In this document: piece by piece, positions 15,778-23,724 of the stretch | Layout: each line of letters starts with the position of its first letter | Numbering within the stretch: position 1 is the stretch's first letter | Assembly (NCBI GenBank): GCA_032123675.1 | Contig: JAQBEX010000216.1 | Location: 1-33,758 of the forward strand | DNA length: 33,758 nucleotides | Direction: 5' to 3' | Source: Prado023 sp032123675 | GTDB taxonomy: Bacteria; Actinomycetota; Actinomycetes; S36-B12; CAIYMF01 | Notes under the pieces: generated by a model | The model's input: the letters and a program-made list of their open reading frames with translations, nothing else | Told to the model about the DNA's origin: nothing | Databases searched by the model: none | Made by a program: the position numbers and the translations under genes

Positions 15778-16917
15778 CTATCCGGTTGCCGCGATGATGC
15801 CCTGGGCGCGGGCCACCAGGTAGTTCACCGCCGCGCCGAACTGCTTGAAGGCCGGGTTCGTGGTCTGGCCGGCACGATACCGGTACCAGATCTGCTGGGC
15901 GATCACGGCCAACCGGAACAGCCCGAACACCTCGTAGAACTGCCAACCGACCCCGGGCAGCGACAGCCCGGTCCGGTCCAGGTAGTGGGCCACGATCTCG
16001 TCGCGGGTGGGCATCCCCGGAAGGTTCGATGGCTGCCGCCTGAACATCTGGAAGACGGGGTCATCGTCGGACTGCACCCAGTAGGCGAGCGCAGCGCCCA
16101 GGTCCATGAGCGGATCGCCGACTGTGGCCATCTCCCAGTCCAGCACCGCGCGAACGGTCGAGAGGTCGTTGGGGTCAAGGACCAGGTTGTCCAGTCGCCA
16201 GTCCCCGTGGATCAGCCGGTCGGCGACATCCTCGGGCTGGTTGGCAACCAGCCAGCCCATGACATCCTCGGCGTCGGGGACATCGTCGGTCAGGGCCGCG
16301 CGGTACCGCTGTGACCAGCCGGAGACCTGACGGCGCACGTAGCCCGGGCCTCGCCAGAACGTGTTCAGCCCGCTGGCCCGGATGTTCACGGAATGCAGGT
16401 CGGCAAGGGCGTTGACCATCCCCAGCGCCAGGTCGTGGGCGGCCTGAGTCGAGAGCTCCACGCCGGTCGGCAGGTCCCCGCGCAGGATCAGCCCGGGGAC
16501 GTGTGCCATCACGTAGAACGGCGATCCGAGGATCGACTCGTCGGAGCCGTACCCGACCATCCTGGGCACGGCCGGGAACGAGGGTGCGAGCATCCGTTGG
16601 ATGTCGTACTCACGATGCATGTCGTGCGACCCAGCCGCCTTCTGCCCGGCCGGCGGGCGACGCAGCACGAGGTCACGCCCCGGGTAGCGCAGCAGGTAGG
16701 TGAGGTTCGACGCGCCCCCGCCGAACTGCCGGACCTCGGGCAGGCCGTCGTCAGGCAGCCGGGTCCGCGCGCGCAGCCAGGTGTCCACGGCGGCCACGTC
16801 GAACGCATCCTCGGACCGGACCGGCCCGGCCCCGCGGGCCTCCGAGGTCAGGTCGGCGGCGTCCGGCGGCTCGACAGGCTCGGTGGCGCCGTCGGAGGTG
16901 TCGGCTGTCGGGGTCAT
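15778..16917 (-). CDS. APH-family phosphotransferase (ACAD10/11-type kinase partner)
   Basis: A 379-aa protein with the aminoglycoside phosphotransferase/choline kinase fold: FGGGASNLTYLLR (nucleotide loop, about residue 65), catalytic loop LIHGDWRLDNLVLDP (about 238-252) and VLDWEMATVGDPLMDLG (about 263-279), the metal-binding segment. The first 35 residues are a disordered acidic stretch. Its start codon overlaps the stop of the acyl-CoA dehydrogenase gene by 4 nt (ATGA). Kinase-dehydrogenase pairs of this kind correspond to the domains fused in ACAD10/ACAD11, which phosphorylate 4-hydroxyacyl-CoA and then remove the phosphate; this is the most likely role. Antibiotic resistance is not indicated. 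Confidence 0.88.
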   Translation of the reverse strand: MTPTADTSDGATEPVEPPDAADLTSEARGAGPVRSEDAFDVAAVDTWLRARTRLPDDGLPEVRQFGGGASNLTYLLRYPGRDLVLRRPPAGQKAAGSHDMHREYDIQRMLAPSFPAVPRMVGYGSDESILGSPFYVMAHVPGLILRGDLPTGVELSTQAAHDLALGMVNALADLHSVNIRASGLNTFWRGPGYVRRQVSGWSQRYRAALTDDVPDAEDVMGWLVANQPEDVADRLIHGDWRLDNLVLDPNDLSTVRAVLDWEMATVGDPLMDLGAALAYWVQSDDDPVFQMFRRQPSNLPGMPTRDEIVAHYLDRTGLSLPGVGWQFYEVFGLFRLAVIAQQIWYRYRAGQTTNPAFKQFGAAVNYLVARAQGIIAATG

Positions 16918-18140
16918 CGTGGCGCCACGAGGGGTCGCAGCTCGAGGCGGGCGATGTCGCGCAGGTGCACCTCATCAGGGCCGTCGGCGATCCGAAGGGA
17001 GCGCAGCCCGGCCCACATCATGGCCAGCGGCGTGTCGTCGCTGACACCGGCGCCCCCGTGCGCCTGGATCGCCCGATCGACCACCTCGAGGGCCATCCGG
17101 GGCGCGACCACCTTGATGGCGGCGATCTCCTGACGGGCGCCCTTCGCGCCGACCGTGTCGATCATCCACGCCGCCTTGAGCGTGAGCAGCCGCGCCTGGT
17201 CGATCGCGATCCGGGACTCGGCGATCCACTGCTGGATCACGCCCTGGCGGGCCAGCGGCCTGCCGAACGCGACCCGATCGATCGACCGGCGGCACATCAG
17301 GTCAAGGGCACGCTCGGCCATTCCGATGGCGCGCATGCAGTGATGGATGCGCCCTGGCCCGAGCCGGGCCTGGGCGATCGCGAACCCGGACCCCTGTTCG
17401 CCGAGAAGGTTCGTCACCGGGACCCGCACGTCGGTGAACGTGATCTCGGCGTGCCCGTGCTGGTCGTGGTACCCGAACACGGGCACGTTGCGGACGATCT
17501 CCACCCCGGGGGTGTCCATGGGCACGAGGACCATCGACTGCTGGTGGTACACGTCGGCGTCGGGATCGGTCTTGCCCATGACGACCAGGACCTGGCAGCG
17601 CGGGTCGTTGGCTCCGGTGCTCCACCACTTGCGCCCGTTGATCACGTAGTGCTCGCCGTCGCGACGGATGCTCGTGGAGATGTTGCGGGCGTCGCTGCTG
17701 GCGACTGCGGGCTCGGTCATCGAGAACGCCGAGCGGATCTCCCCGGCCAGCAGGGGCGCCAGCCACTGCTCCTTCTGCGCGGGCGTTCCGAACATGTGCA
17801 GGATCTCCATGTTGCCCGTGTCCGGTGCGGAGCAGTTCAGCGCCTCAGGTGCGATCTCCGGCGACCAGCCCGTCAGCTCGGCCAGCGGTGCGTAGTCCGT
17901 GACCGACAGGCCATGGGCCGGGGCGGCGCTCCCGGGCAGGAACAGGTTCCACAACCCGGCCGCACGCGCGGTGGCCTTGAGGTCCTCGACGACCGGCGGG
18001 AGCACATTCGGTGCACCTGCCGCGATGAGTTCGCGCCGCTGCGCCGCGTACACGTGCTCTGCGGGGAACACCTCGGCGTCCATGAACGACTGGAGCCGGC
18101 CGAGATAGTCCTCGGCGAGGGGGCTGGGGTGGAAGTCCAT
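16914..18140 (-). CDS. Acyl-CoA dehydrogenase, ACAD10/11-like
   Basis: A 408-aa flavoprotein covering the whole family: N-terminal helical domain (1-130), the beta domain with FSMTEPAVASSDARN and INGRKWWSTGA (substrate/FAD segment), and the C-terminal helical domain with RIHHCMRAIG, FGRPLARQG and QAHGGAGVSDDTPLA. It ends with ADGPDEVHLRDIARLEL, typical of the ACAD10/11-like clade. With the overlapping kinase-like gene it probably degrades 4-hydroxy fatty acids, such as lipid peroxidation products. ATG 18140 follows GGAG with 5 nt spacing. It is divergent from the SDR gene with 115 nt between. Confidence 0.92.
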   Translation of the reverse strand: MDFHPSPLAEDYLGRLQSFMDAEVFPAEHVYAAQRRELIAAGAPNVLPPVVEDLKATARAAGLWNLFLPGSAAPAHGLSVTDYAPLAELTGWSPEIAPEALNCSAPDTGNMEILHMFGTPAQKEQWLAPLLAGEIRSAFSMTEPAVASSDARNISTSIRRDGEHYVINGRKWWSTGANDPRCQVLVVMGKTDPDADVYHQQSMVLVPMDTPGVEIVRNVPVFGYHDQHGHAEITFTDVRVPVTNLLGEQGSGFAIAQARLGPGRIHHCMRAIGMAERALDLMCRRSIDRVAFGRPLARQGVIQQWIAESRIAIDQARLLTLKAAWMIDTVGAKGARQEIAAIKVVAPRMALEVVDRAIQAHGGAGVSDDTPLAMMWAGLRSLRIADGPDEVHLRDIARLELRPLVAPR

Positions 18141-18255
18141 GGTGCTCCGTCCCGGTCCGGCGTCGCGGAATCCCCGCGGGCGCGCTGGTCACCTGTGTGG
18201 CGTTGGTACGTTGGCATCGTCCCACTCCCGCGCGTCGAACCTGTGATGAGGCCCC

Positions 18256-19035
18256 ATGGATGTCGGTCCGCCCACCGACCTGACCGGTCGTGCTGTGCTC
18301 GTGACCGGGGGAGCTGCCGGGATCGGCGCCGGTGTCTGCCGGTGGCTGGCCAGCGCAGGCGCCCGGGTCGTCGTGGCCGACATCGATCTGCCGGGTGCCG
18401 CTGCCGTCGCTGACGATATCGGCGGGCTGGCGGTGCGCTGTGACGTCAGCGTGCTGGCCGACAACCACGCCGCTGCCAGTGCGGCCGTGCAGGCGTTCGA
18501 CCGGTTGGACGTGGTGGTCCTCAACGCCGGTATCAGCAGCGGGTTCACATTCGCGGACTTCGACGAGGCCGCCTATCGCCGAGCCATGGGAGTCAACCTC
18601 GACGGTGTGGTCTTCGGGATCGCTTCTGCGCTGCCCGTGCTGCGTGCGCGCGGCGGGGGCCGGATCGTCGTGCTCGCGAGCCTGGCCGGACTCGCCCCGG
18701 TGCCGGTGGATCCGGTCTACGCAGCCAACAAGGCTGCGGTCGTGAACCTCGTCCGGTCCCTTGGTCCGGTCCTCGCTGGCGAGGGCATCGCCGTCAATGC
18801 GGTGTGTCCCGGCTTCACGGACACGGCGATCGTCGACCCGCACCGCGACATGCTCACAGCGATGGACGTGCCCCTGATGGCCGTCGACGACGTCGTGTCG
18901 GTCGTGGGCCAGGTGCTGGAGTCCGAGGGCACGGGTCAGGCATGGCTGGTGCAGCCAGGGCACCGGGCGGCGCCCTACCGGTTCCGCGGTGTCCCGGCCC
19001 CGAGCGGCGCTGGTGGCACCACGACCAGCGAGTGA
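18256..19035 (+). CDS. Short-chain dehydrogenase/reductase
   Basis: A 259-aa classical SDR. The cofactor loop is TGGAAGIG (17-24), Asp42 after strand 2 suggests NAD(H) rather than NADP(H), NAG lies at 90-92, and the catalytic tetrad is Asn114, Ser142, Tyr155 and Lys159. The C-terminal 25 residues are a flexible extra tail. ATG 18256 has GAGG just upstream. Its position opposite the acyl-CoA dehydrogenase/kinase pair suggests a part in the same hydroxyacyl catabolism, for instance oxidising a hydroxyl group, but this rests on proximity only. Confidence 0.9.
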   Translation: MDVGPPTDLTGRAVLVTGGAAGIGAGVCRWLASAGARVVVADIDLPGAAAVADDIGGLAVRCDVSVLADNHAAASAAVQAFDRLDVVVLNAGISSGFTFADFDEAAYRRAMGVNLDGVVFGIASALPVLRARGGGRIVVLASLAGLAPVPVDPVYAANKAAVVNLVRSLGPVLAGEGIAVNAVCPGFTDTAIVDPHRDMLTAMDVPLMAVDDVVSVVGQVLESEGTGQAWLVQPGHRAAPYRFRGVPAPSGAGGTTTSE

Positions 19036-19140
19036 CCGAGCAGGGGTCCGCGCCAGCGCTCGCGACTCAGTCCGGGACCGTCGAGTGCCGCGTCCGATTC
19101 CTGCCAGTGGCTCCGCCGATCATGGGGGAGGATGGGATCC

Positions 19141-20739
19141 ATGGACGCAGCCCTGGATCACGAGCGCTGCTACCGCGCCGTCGCCAGTCGGGATGCGCGC
19201 TTCGATGGTGACTTCTACACCGCGGTGCGCACGACCGGCATCTACTGCCGACCCAGCTGCCCGGCGATCACCCCCAAGCGCGGCAATGTCTCGTTCTTCC
19301 GCTCTGCGGCCGCCGCCCAACGCGACGGGTTCCGTGCCTGTCGGCGCTGTCGCCCCGATGCCGTGCCCGGGTCCGCCGAATGGAACGTGCGCGGTGACGT
19401 CGTGGCCCGTGCGATGCGGCTGGTGACCGACGGAGCGGTCGAACGGATCGGGGTCGCCGGAGTCGCGTCCGCACTCGGCTACTCGCAGCGGCACCTGAAC
19501 CGGGTCGTGACTGAGGAGCTCGGCGCAGGCCTGCTGGCAATCGCTCGGACGCAGCGGGCGCACACGGCGCGGATCCTGCTGGAGACGACCGACCTGCCTG
19601 CCTCCGAGGTTGCCTGGGCAGCTGGTTTCGGCAGCATCCGGTCCTTCAACGACACGTTTGGCTCGGTCTACGGCGAGGCCCCGCGCGAGCTGCGGGCACG
19701 ACGCAGGCGGTCAGCCGGCCACGACCCGTACCGTCGCGACTCCGTGCACCCCGTGCAGCCCGTCGACGCGCCACACGCCCCGATTCGGGTCCGGCTCAGC
19801 ACCCGCGAGCCGTTCGACGCGGCCACGCTGCTGGCGTTCCTCGGCGAGCGGGCGGTCGTCGGCCTCGAGACGTGGGATGGGTCCACGTACCGTCGGACGC
19901 TGTCACTGCCGCACGGGCACGCCACGGTGGCCTGTCGCACGACGACCGGCGGGGTGCTGGCTGAGTTCCGGCTGGCCGACCTCCGCGATCTGTCCCCGGG
20001 GGTTGCCCGAGTGCGCCGGCTGCTCGATCTCGACGCGGACCCGGTCGCTGTTGCCGAGGTGCTCGGAGCTGATCCGATGATCGCCGATCTGGTCGCCGCC
20101 CGACCGGGGCTGCGGATCGCCGGCAGCGTCGACCCGCACGAGATCGTCGTGCGCGCCATCGTCGGCCAACAGGTGAGCGTTGCCGGGGCCCGCACCGTGG
20201 TCGGCAGGTTCGTCGCGGCCCACGGTGAGCCGCTGGCCTTCGCCGAACCGGGACTGACCCACGTCTTCCCGACCGTTGCCAGGCTGGCTGAGGCGGACGC
20301 GGCGAACCTGTCGATGCCCAGGGCTCGAGGTGCGGCGCTGGTCGGCGTGTGCCGCGCGCTTGCCGATGGGGAGCTCGTTCTCGATCCGGGAGTCGACCGA
20401 TCCGGGATCGGTGCACAGTTGCAGAGTCATCGCGGCATCGGGCCGTGGACTGCTGCCTACGTGCTGATGCGGGGACTGTCGGACCCCGACGTGATGCTCG
20501 CCGGGGATCTCGGTGTCCGCCATGCCGTGGCTGCGCTCGGTGGCGACGACCGCGCCCGGGAGATCGAGCGTGCCGCCCACGCCTGGCGGCCCTGGCGGTC
20601 CTACGCAGTTGGGCACCTGTGGGCAGGCCTGGGTGCCCGAGCCTGCGATGTGCCAGGCCCAGTGACCGCAGCGAAGCCCGATCACCACGATTCCACGATC
20701 AGTGCGCCCGCTCCGGTGGGTCGAGGCAAGGAGAGATGA
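19141..20739 (+). CDS. alkA: AdaA-AlkA fusion: methylphosphotriester sensor and 3-methyladenine glycosylase
   Basis: A 532-aa protein. Residues 1-80 are the Ada N-terminal domain with zinc ligands Cys36, Cys40, Cys67 and Cys70 (YCRPSC and ACRRC); Cys36 is the expected methyl acceptor. Residues 88-185 are an AraC-type helix-turn-helix domain. Residues 205-320 are the AlkA N-terminal domain, and 320-500 the helix-hairpin-helix glycosylase (HRGIGPWTAAYVLMRG) with Asp456 in LAGDLGVR as the catalytic acid. It should sense alkylation, activate transcription and excise alkylated bases. ATG 19141 is chosen because GGGGGAGG (19124-19131) is well spaced; ATG 19132 would abut it. The ogt gene follows with a 1-nt overlap. 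Confidence 0.94.
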   Translation: MDAALDHERCYRAVASRDARFDGDFYTAVRTTGIYCRPSCPAITPKRGNVSFFRSAAAAQRDGFRACRRCRPDAVPGSAEWNVRGDVVARAMRLVTDGAVERIGVAGVASALGYSQRHLNRVVTEELGAGLLAIARTQRAHTARILLETTDLPASEVAWAAGFGSIRSFNDTFGSVYGEAPRELRARRRRSAGHDPYRRDSVHPVQPVDAPHAPIRVRLSTREPFDAATLLAFLGERAVVGLETWDGSTYRRTLSLPHGHATVACRTTTGGVLAEFRLADLRDLSPGVARVRRLLDLDADPVAVAEVLGADPMIADLVAARPGLRIAGSVDPHEIVVRAIVGQQVSVAGARTVVGRFVAAHGEPLAFAEPGLTHVFPTVARLAEADAANLSMPRARGAALVGVCRALADGELVLDPGVDRSGIGAQLQSHRGIGPWTAAYVLMRGLSDPDVMLAGDLGVRHAVAALGGDDRAREIERAAHAWRPWRSYAVGHLWAGLGARACDVPGPVTAAKPDHHDSTISAPAPVGRGKER

Positions 20740-21401
20740 TGGCCAGGACCGCGACCCACGCTCAGACAGGGGCCACCGCGTTTGATCGCCGAACGATCGA
20801 CTCCCCAGTTGGGGCCTTGGAGCTGGTTGCAGGCCTGCGCGGGCTGCGCGCCGTGCTGTGGCCGGGCGAGGACGGTTCCCGAGTTCTGCGGGCAGTCGGC
20901 ACGTCAGCGCCGACCGGGGATCGCGCTGCGGAGGGTGGCGCTGGCGAGGGTGGGGCTGCCGAGGGTCGAGCTGCCGAGGGTCGAGCTGCCGGGGCGCGGG
21001 GGGCCGGGGCGCGGGGGGCCGAGGGCGCGCGGATCAGCTCGCCAGCCGCTGCCCATCTGGATCGAGCCGAGGTCCAGCTGGCGCAGTACTTCGCCGGGAG
21101 CCGTCGCGACTTCGACCTCGATCTCGACCCCGCGGGCACCGACTTCCAGTTGCGCGTCTGGCAGGCCCTGCGCGGAATCCCGTACGGGCAGACGGTCAGC
21201 TACGGGCAGCAGGCGGTGTCCATGGGGGAGCCCGGGGCCGCGCGAGCGGTCGGGGCCGCCAACGGGCGCAACCCGCTGTCGATCGTCGTGCCCTGTCATC
21301 GGGTGGTCTCCGCGTCGGGGTCCCTGACGGGATTCGCCGGAGGCGTGCAGACGAAGGCCTGGCTCCTGGACCACGAGCGACGAGTTCTTGCCGGAGGCTG
21401 A
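20739..21401 (+). CDS. ogt: Methylated-DNA--protein-cysteine methyltransferase with repeat insert
   Basis: A 220-aa suicide enzyme that removes methyl groups from O6-methylguanine. The active site is IVVPCHRVV with Cys186, and the helix-turn-helix has YGQTVSYGQQAV and NGRNPL. Between the N-terminal ribonuclease-like part and the catalytic domain (residues 61-100) is a low-complexity insert of six five-residue units such as GGAAE, GRAAE and ARGAG, not expected in the family. ATG 20739 shares its A with the TGA stop of the upstream gene (TGATG), with GGAG 5 nt before; ATG 20736 is also possible. With the AdaA-AlkA fusion it makes a compact adaptive response operon. Confidence 0.93.
   Translation: MARTATHAQTGATAFDRRTIDSPVGALELVAGLRGLRAVLWPGEDGSRVLRAVGTSAPTGDRAAEGGAGEGGAAEGRAAEGRAAGARGAGARGAEGARISSPAAAHLDRAEVQLAQYFAGSRRDFDLDLDPAGTDFQLRVWQALRGIPYGQTVSYGQQAVSMGEPGAARAVGAANGRNPLSIVVPCHRVVSASGSLTGFAGGVQTKAWLLDHERRVLAGG
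20934..21023 (+). repeat. Six tandem 15-bp units inside ogt
   Basis: Units start at 20934, 20949, 20964, 20979, 20994 and 21009, for example GGTCGAGCTGCCGAG and GCGCGGGGGGCCGGG. Neighbouring units differ by few bases, showing stepwise duplication. The 15-nt period keeps the reading frame and adds 30 residues to the protein. Confidence 0.88.
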
Positions 21402-21636
21402 CCAGCCCGCCGTGGGGCGGCGCGAACGCCCGTCGAAGTCCCGTCCGGGGTCCAGGCCAGCGTCGGCACGTCAGCCGCTTCGTCCACGTCAGCCAGCCTC
21501 TTGCGGGCCCCGCCCTGGTCGGGACCTCAGCCCCTGTCAGGTTCGGCTCTGCGGATCTACTGTTGAAGGTGTCGCCGTTGTCGCACCGGTCAGCCGTCGG
21601 TGGTCCGGCGTCACGGACAGAGGAAGGACGATCACC

Positions 21637-21843
21637 ATGCCAGCACCAGATCCGACTGCCCCCGAGGTCAAGACCCTCCTGCACGAGGGGTACAGCCTCC
21701 AGGAGTTGAAGGACGAACTTGTCCGTCAGGTCCACCGCCTCGACGACCCTGCCGCAACATGGAGCGAGGACGAACGGCACATCCTCAACACATGGATCAC
21801 CGCCGTGCGCGGTGAGATCGTGCGACGCGAGGCAGGCGAGTAG
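21637..21843 (+). CDS. Small acidic/helical protein, unknown
   Basis: A 68-aa protein, unrecognised. It is mostly helical by composition, with segments EVKTLLHEGYSLQELKDEL and SEDERHILNTWITAVRGEI. ATG 21637 lies after AGAGGAAGGA (from 21619). A likely promoter is CTGTCA (21534-21539), an 18-nt spacer and TACTGT (21558-21563). It is followed by the repeat region at 21881-21967. Codon use is like that of its neighbours, and it is likely a real gene. Confidence 0.65.
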   Translation: MPAPDPTAPEVKTLLHEGYSLQELKDELVRQVHRLDDPAATWSEDERHILNTWITAVRGEIVRREAGE

Positions 21844-21880
21844 ACCCGTCTGGGCCACCAGCCAGCGGCCACTGATCGAC

Positions 21881-21967
21881 CACAGTGCGGCGCTCGGCAA
21901 CTGCGCGGCGCTCGACTACCGTGCGGCTCGCCACAGTGCGGCGCTCGGCCACAGTGCGGCGCTCGCC
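21881..21967. repeat. Five tandem 18-bp units, intergenic
   Basis: Units: 21881-21898, 21899-21916, 21917-21931 (15 bp, shortened), 21932-21949 and 21950-21967. The best form is CACAGTGCGGCGCTCGGC. The array lies in the gene-free stretch 21844-22174. No ribosome-binding site precedes an open frame here. Besides this array the stretch holds only the dyad at 22100-22121. Confidence 0.85.
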
Positions 21968-22099
21968 ACCGGCGTGGGCGAGTGCGCGCGGCGCCGGCCC
22001 CGTGCCGACGCCGCGGGCCATGGTGAGGCGCGCGAGGTCGCCTGATCTCATCCCGTCGGGGTGATGTCTGCTGGTTCGCCCCGGGGCATCGTTGTCCGT

Positions 22100-22121
22100 G
22101 AACATCAGGTTCGCGATGTTC
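22100..22121. promoter_or_regulatory. Dyad GAACATC-N8-GATGTTC upstream of the SHOCT gene
   Basis: Two 7-bp arms that are exact reverse complements, separated by 8 nt, about 55 nt before the SHOCT gene. This could be a repressor or activator site. It does not fit the actinobacterial LexA box GAAC-N4-GTTC, so the binding protein is unknown. Confidence 0.4.
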
Positions 22122-22174
22122 GGAGTGAGTCACTGGACTCCCGGTCGTAGTAGCGCTCGTCATGGAGGTGCATT

Positions 22175-22450
22175 GTGGGAATGAGACGACGTCGTGTCCG
22201 TCGGCGCAGGGCTGTCATGCTCGGCACAGCCGCGTACGAGACAGGCAAGAACAGGCAGGCCAGTTCCGACGCCCAGTACGACCAGGGGTACGAAGCGGCT
22301 CCTCCTCCCCCGCCAGCCCCACCGCCCCCCGGCCCGACCGCGCCCGCGAACGACACCATCGCCGAGATCCAGCAGTTGGCGTCCCTGCACGACTCGGGCG
22401 CACTGACCGACGAGGAATTCGCCTCGGCGAAGGCCAAGGTCATCGGCTGA
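22175..22450 (+). CDS. SHOCT-domain small protein
   Basis: A 91-aa protein (GTG start 22175; ATG 22181 is also possible) with GGAGGTG at 22164-22170. The N-terminus is very basic (RRRRVRRRRAV), the middle is a Pro-rich linker with PPPPPAPPPP, and the C-terminal 30 residues fit the SHOCT pattern: IAEIQQLASLHDSGALTDEE followed by FASAKAKVIG. SHOCT is an oligomerisation or targeting motif; no enzymatic role is implied. It is followed after 34 nt by the NTF2-like gene and is probably cotranscribed with it. Confidence 0.82.
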   Translation: MGMRRRRVRRRRAVMLGTAAYETGKNRQASSDAQYDQGYEAAPPPPPAPPPPGPTAPANDTIAEIQQLASLHDSGALTDEEFASAKAKVIG

Positions 22451-22484
22451 TCCGCACCCGACCACACACCTGCAGGAGGAAGAC

Positions 22485-22904
22485 ATGAGCCAGAGCGCCA
22501 ACGCTGAGGTGCTCCGTCGCGCGATCGAGGCGTTCGAGGTTGGGGACGTGGGGGTGTTCCCTGAGTTGTTCACCGACGACGTGATCGGATGGTCACCGAT
22601 TCAGTTGACTGACGGCATCGATGCGCTCATCGCGGAGTTCACCGACTTCGAGACGGCCTTGACCGACGTCACCGTCCAGATTGACGCCGTCGACGGGCTG
22701 GGCGGCAACAAGGCACTTGCTGAGTACCGTGTCGCAGGGCAGTTCACGGCCCCGTTCGTCATGGATGACGCAGTCCTGGAGCCCAACGGCCGGACCATCG
22801 TCGTCGGAGCGGCCATGGTCGCCGAGTTCGAGGACGGCCGGATCAAGGCCTATCGCAACTACTTCGACGACATGACATTCCTCGAGCAGTTGCTGATGCC
22901 CTAG
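22485..22904 (+). CDS. NTF2-like/SnoaL-type protein
   Basis: A 139-aa protein with the cone-shaped NTF2-like fold pattern: an N-terminal helix (LRRAIEAFEVGDVGVFPELF), TDDVIGWSP, and terminal strands with GAAMVAEFEDGRIKAYRNYF. These proteins include ketosteroid isomerases and polyketide cyclases, but most small ones like this are uncharacterised. The ribosome site AGGAGGAAG before ATG 22485 is strong. Its stop overlaps the GTG start of the GNAT gene by one base. Confidence 0.82.
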   Translation: MSQSANAEVLRRAIEAFEVGDVGVFPELFTDDVIGWSPIQLTDGIDALIAEFTDFETALTDVTVQIDAVDGLGGNKALAEYRVAGQFTAPFVMDDAVLEPNGRTIVVGAAMVAEFEDGRIKAYRNYFDDMTFLEQLLMP

Positions 22905-23395
22905 TGGCGCAGCGGGCTCGGGACCGATTGGCGCAGTTCGCTCCCGCCGGCTGTGCCATCGGCGACGGCGCCACGGCTGAGGAACTCGACCTCCTTGAGG
23001 ACCACGTCCTTGAGGAGACGAGGGCCGCCGCCGGGGTCGGCCCCGACGAGGAGCTCGCGGTCATGGTCCGGGACGGCTCCGGCCGTGTGGTTGCCGGGAT
23101 CAGCGGCTGGACGTGGGGTGGGTGCTGCGAGTTGGCGCACATGTGGGTCGATCCGCAGGTGCGCAATGGCGGCCTCGGGTCTGCCCTGATGGCAGCGGCC
23201 GAGGAGGAGGCCGCCCGCCGCGGCTGCGACCTGGTCGTGCTGCTCACCCACGATGTCCAGGCTGCCGGCTACTACGAGCGCCTGGGCTACGAGACCGTGG
23301 CCGTCGTGCCGGGCTATCCGCGGGGCAGTGCCGCGCGGTGGTTCCGCAAGCAGCTCGGGCCCGGGGACGGCCAGGAAGCTCCCGGGTCTGGCTGA
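22904..23395 (+). CDS. GNAT-family N-acetyltransferase
   Basis: A 163-aa protein. The acetyl-CoA loop is VRNGGLGSALM, preceded by the strand ELAHMWVDPQ and followed by CDLVVLLTHDVQAAGYYERLGY, all typical of GNAT motifs A and B. Substrate unknown. It starts at GTG 22904, overlapping the TAG stop of the NTF2-like gene by one base, so translation is probably coupled. A hairpin covers its stop codon. Confidence 0.88.
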   Translation: MAQRARDRLAQFAPAGCAIGDGATAEELDLLEDHVLEETRAAAGVGPDEELAVMVRDGSGRVVAGISGWTWGGCCELAHMWVDPQVRNGGLGSALMAAAEEEAARRGCDLVVLLTHDVQAAGYYERLGYETVAVVPGYPRGSAARWFRKQLGPGDGQEAPGSG

Positions 23396-23417
23396 GCCGG
23401 CCCATCGGCCGTCAGCC
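23390..23417. terminator. Hairpin between GNAT gene and the feo operon
   Basis: GGCTGAGCCGGCC (23390-23402) and GGCCGTCAGCC (23407-23417) form a stem of 6 and 5 pairs with a 2-nt bulge and the loop CATC. It covers the stop codon of the GNAT gene and lies 26 nt beyond the end of the convergent feo genes. Confidence 0.6.
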
Positions 23418-23442
23418 GAACCGGCCCGTCAGCGCCACCAGG

Positions 23443-23724
23443 TCAGCGGGGCACCGCGCGCCAGACGGTGAGCCCGGCGCCGACCAGCGACCCGACGCCC
23501 GCGGACGCACAACCACCGGAGGACCCGCAGCTTGTGCACCCGTCGGTTGCGCATGCCCCGGCGAACACCAGGGTCCGGCGGACCCGGCCGGTGCTGGCCA
23601 GCGCGGCCAATGCTGTCTCTGCGACGTCGTGGGAGACCCCGCAGCGCCGCGACACCTCATCGGTCGAGCCGGCGCCGTCGGCCACGGCGGCCAGGACCTC
23701 GGTCAACTGCACGGGCGCGCTCAT
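23443..23724 (-). CDS. feoC: FeoC-like winged-helix protein with Cys cluster
   Basis: A 93-aa protein that overlaps the end of feoB (ATGA at 23721-23724). Residues 5-50 fit a small winged helix (LTEVLAAVADGAGSTDEVSRR, split here: recognition part SHDVAETALAALASTGRV). The C-terminal half has Cys58, Cys63, Cys66 and Cys72 in GACATDGCTSCGSSGGC, a CxxxxCxxCxxxxxC arrangement like the iron-sulphur loop of FeoC proteins. By position and pattern it is the regulatory third member of a FeoABC system; direct DNA binding is not shown. The frame is also open upstream inside feoB, but this start is set by the overlap. Confidence 0.75.
   Translation of the reverse strand: MSAPVQLTEVLAAVADGAGSTDEVSRRCGVSHDVAETALAALASTGRVRRTLVFAGACATDGCTSCGSSGGCASAGVGSLVGAGLTVWRAVPR

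Noticed and set aside
15778..16917. Aminoglycoside resistance gene
   Set aside because: The APH fold is present, but gene context and sequence fit the ACAD10/11 kinase partner.
20934..21023. CRISPR-like repeats
   Set aside because: Contiguous 15-bp units without spacers, in frame within ogt.
22100..22121. LexA/SOS box
   Set aside because: Spacing does not match GAAC-N4-GTTC.
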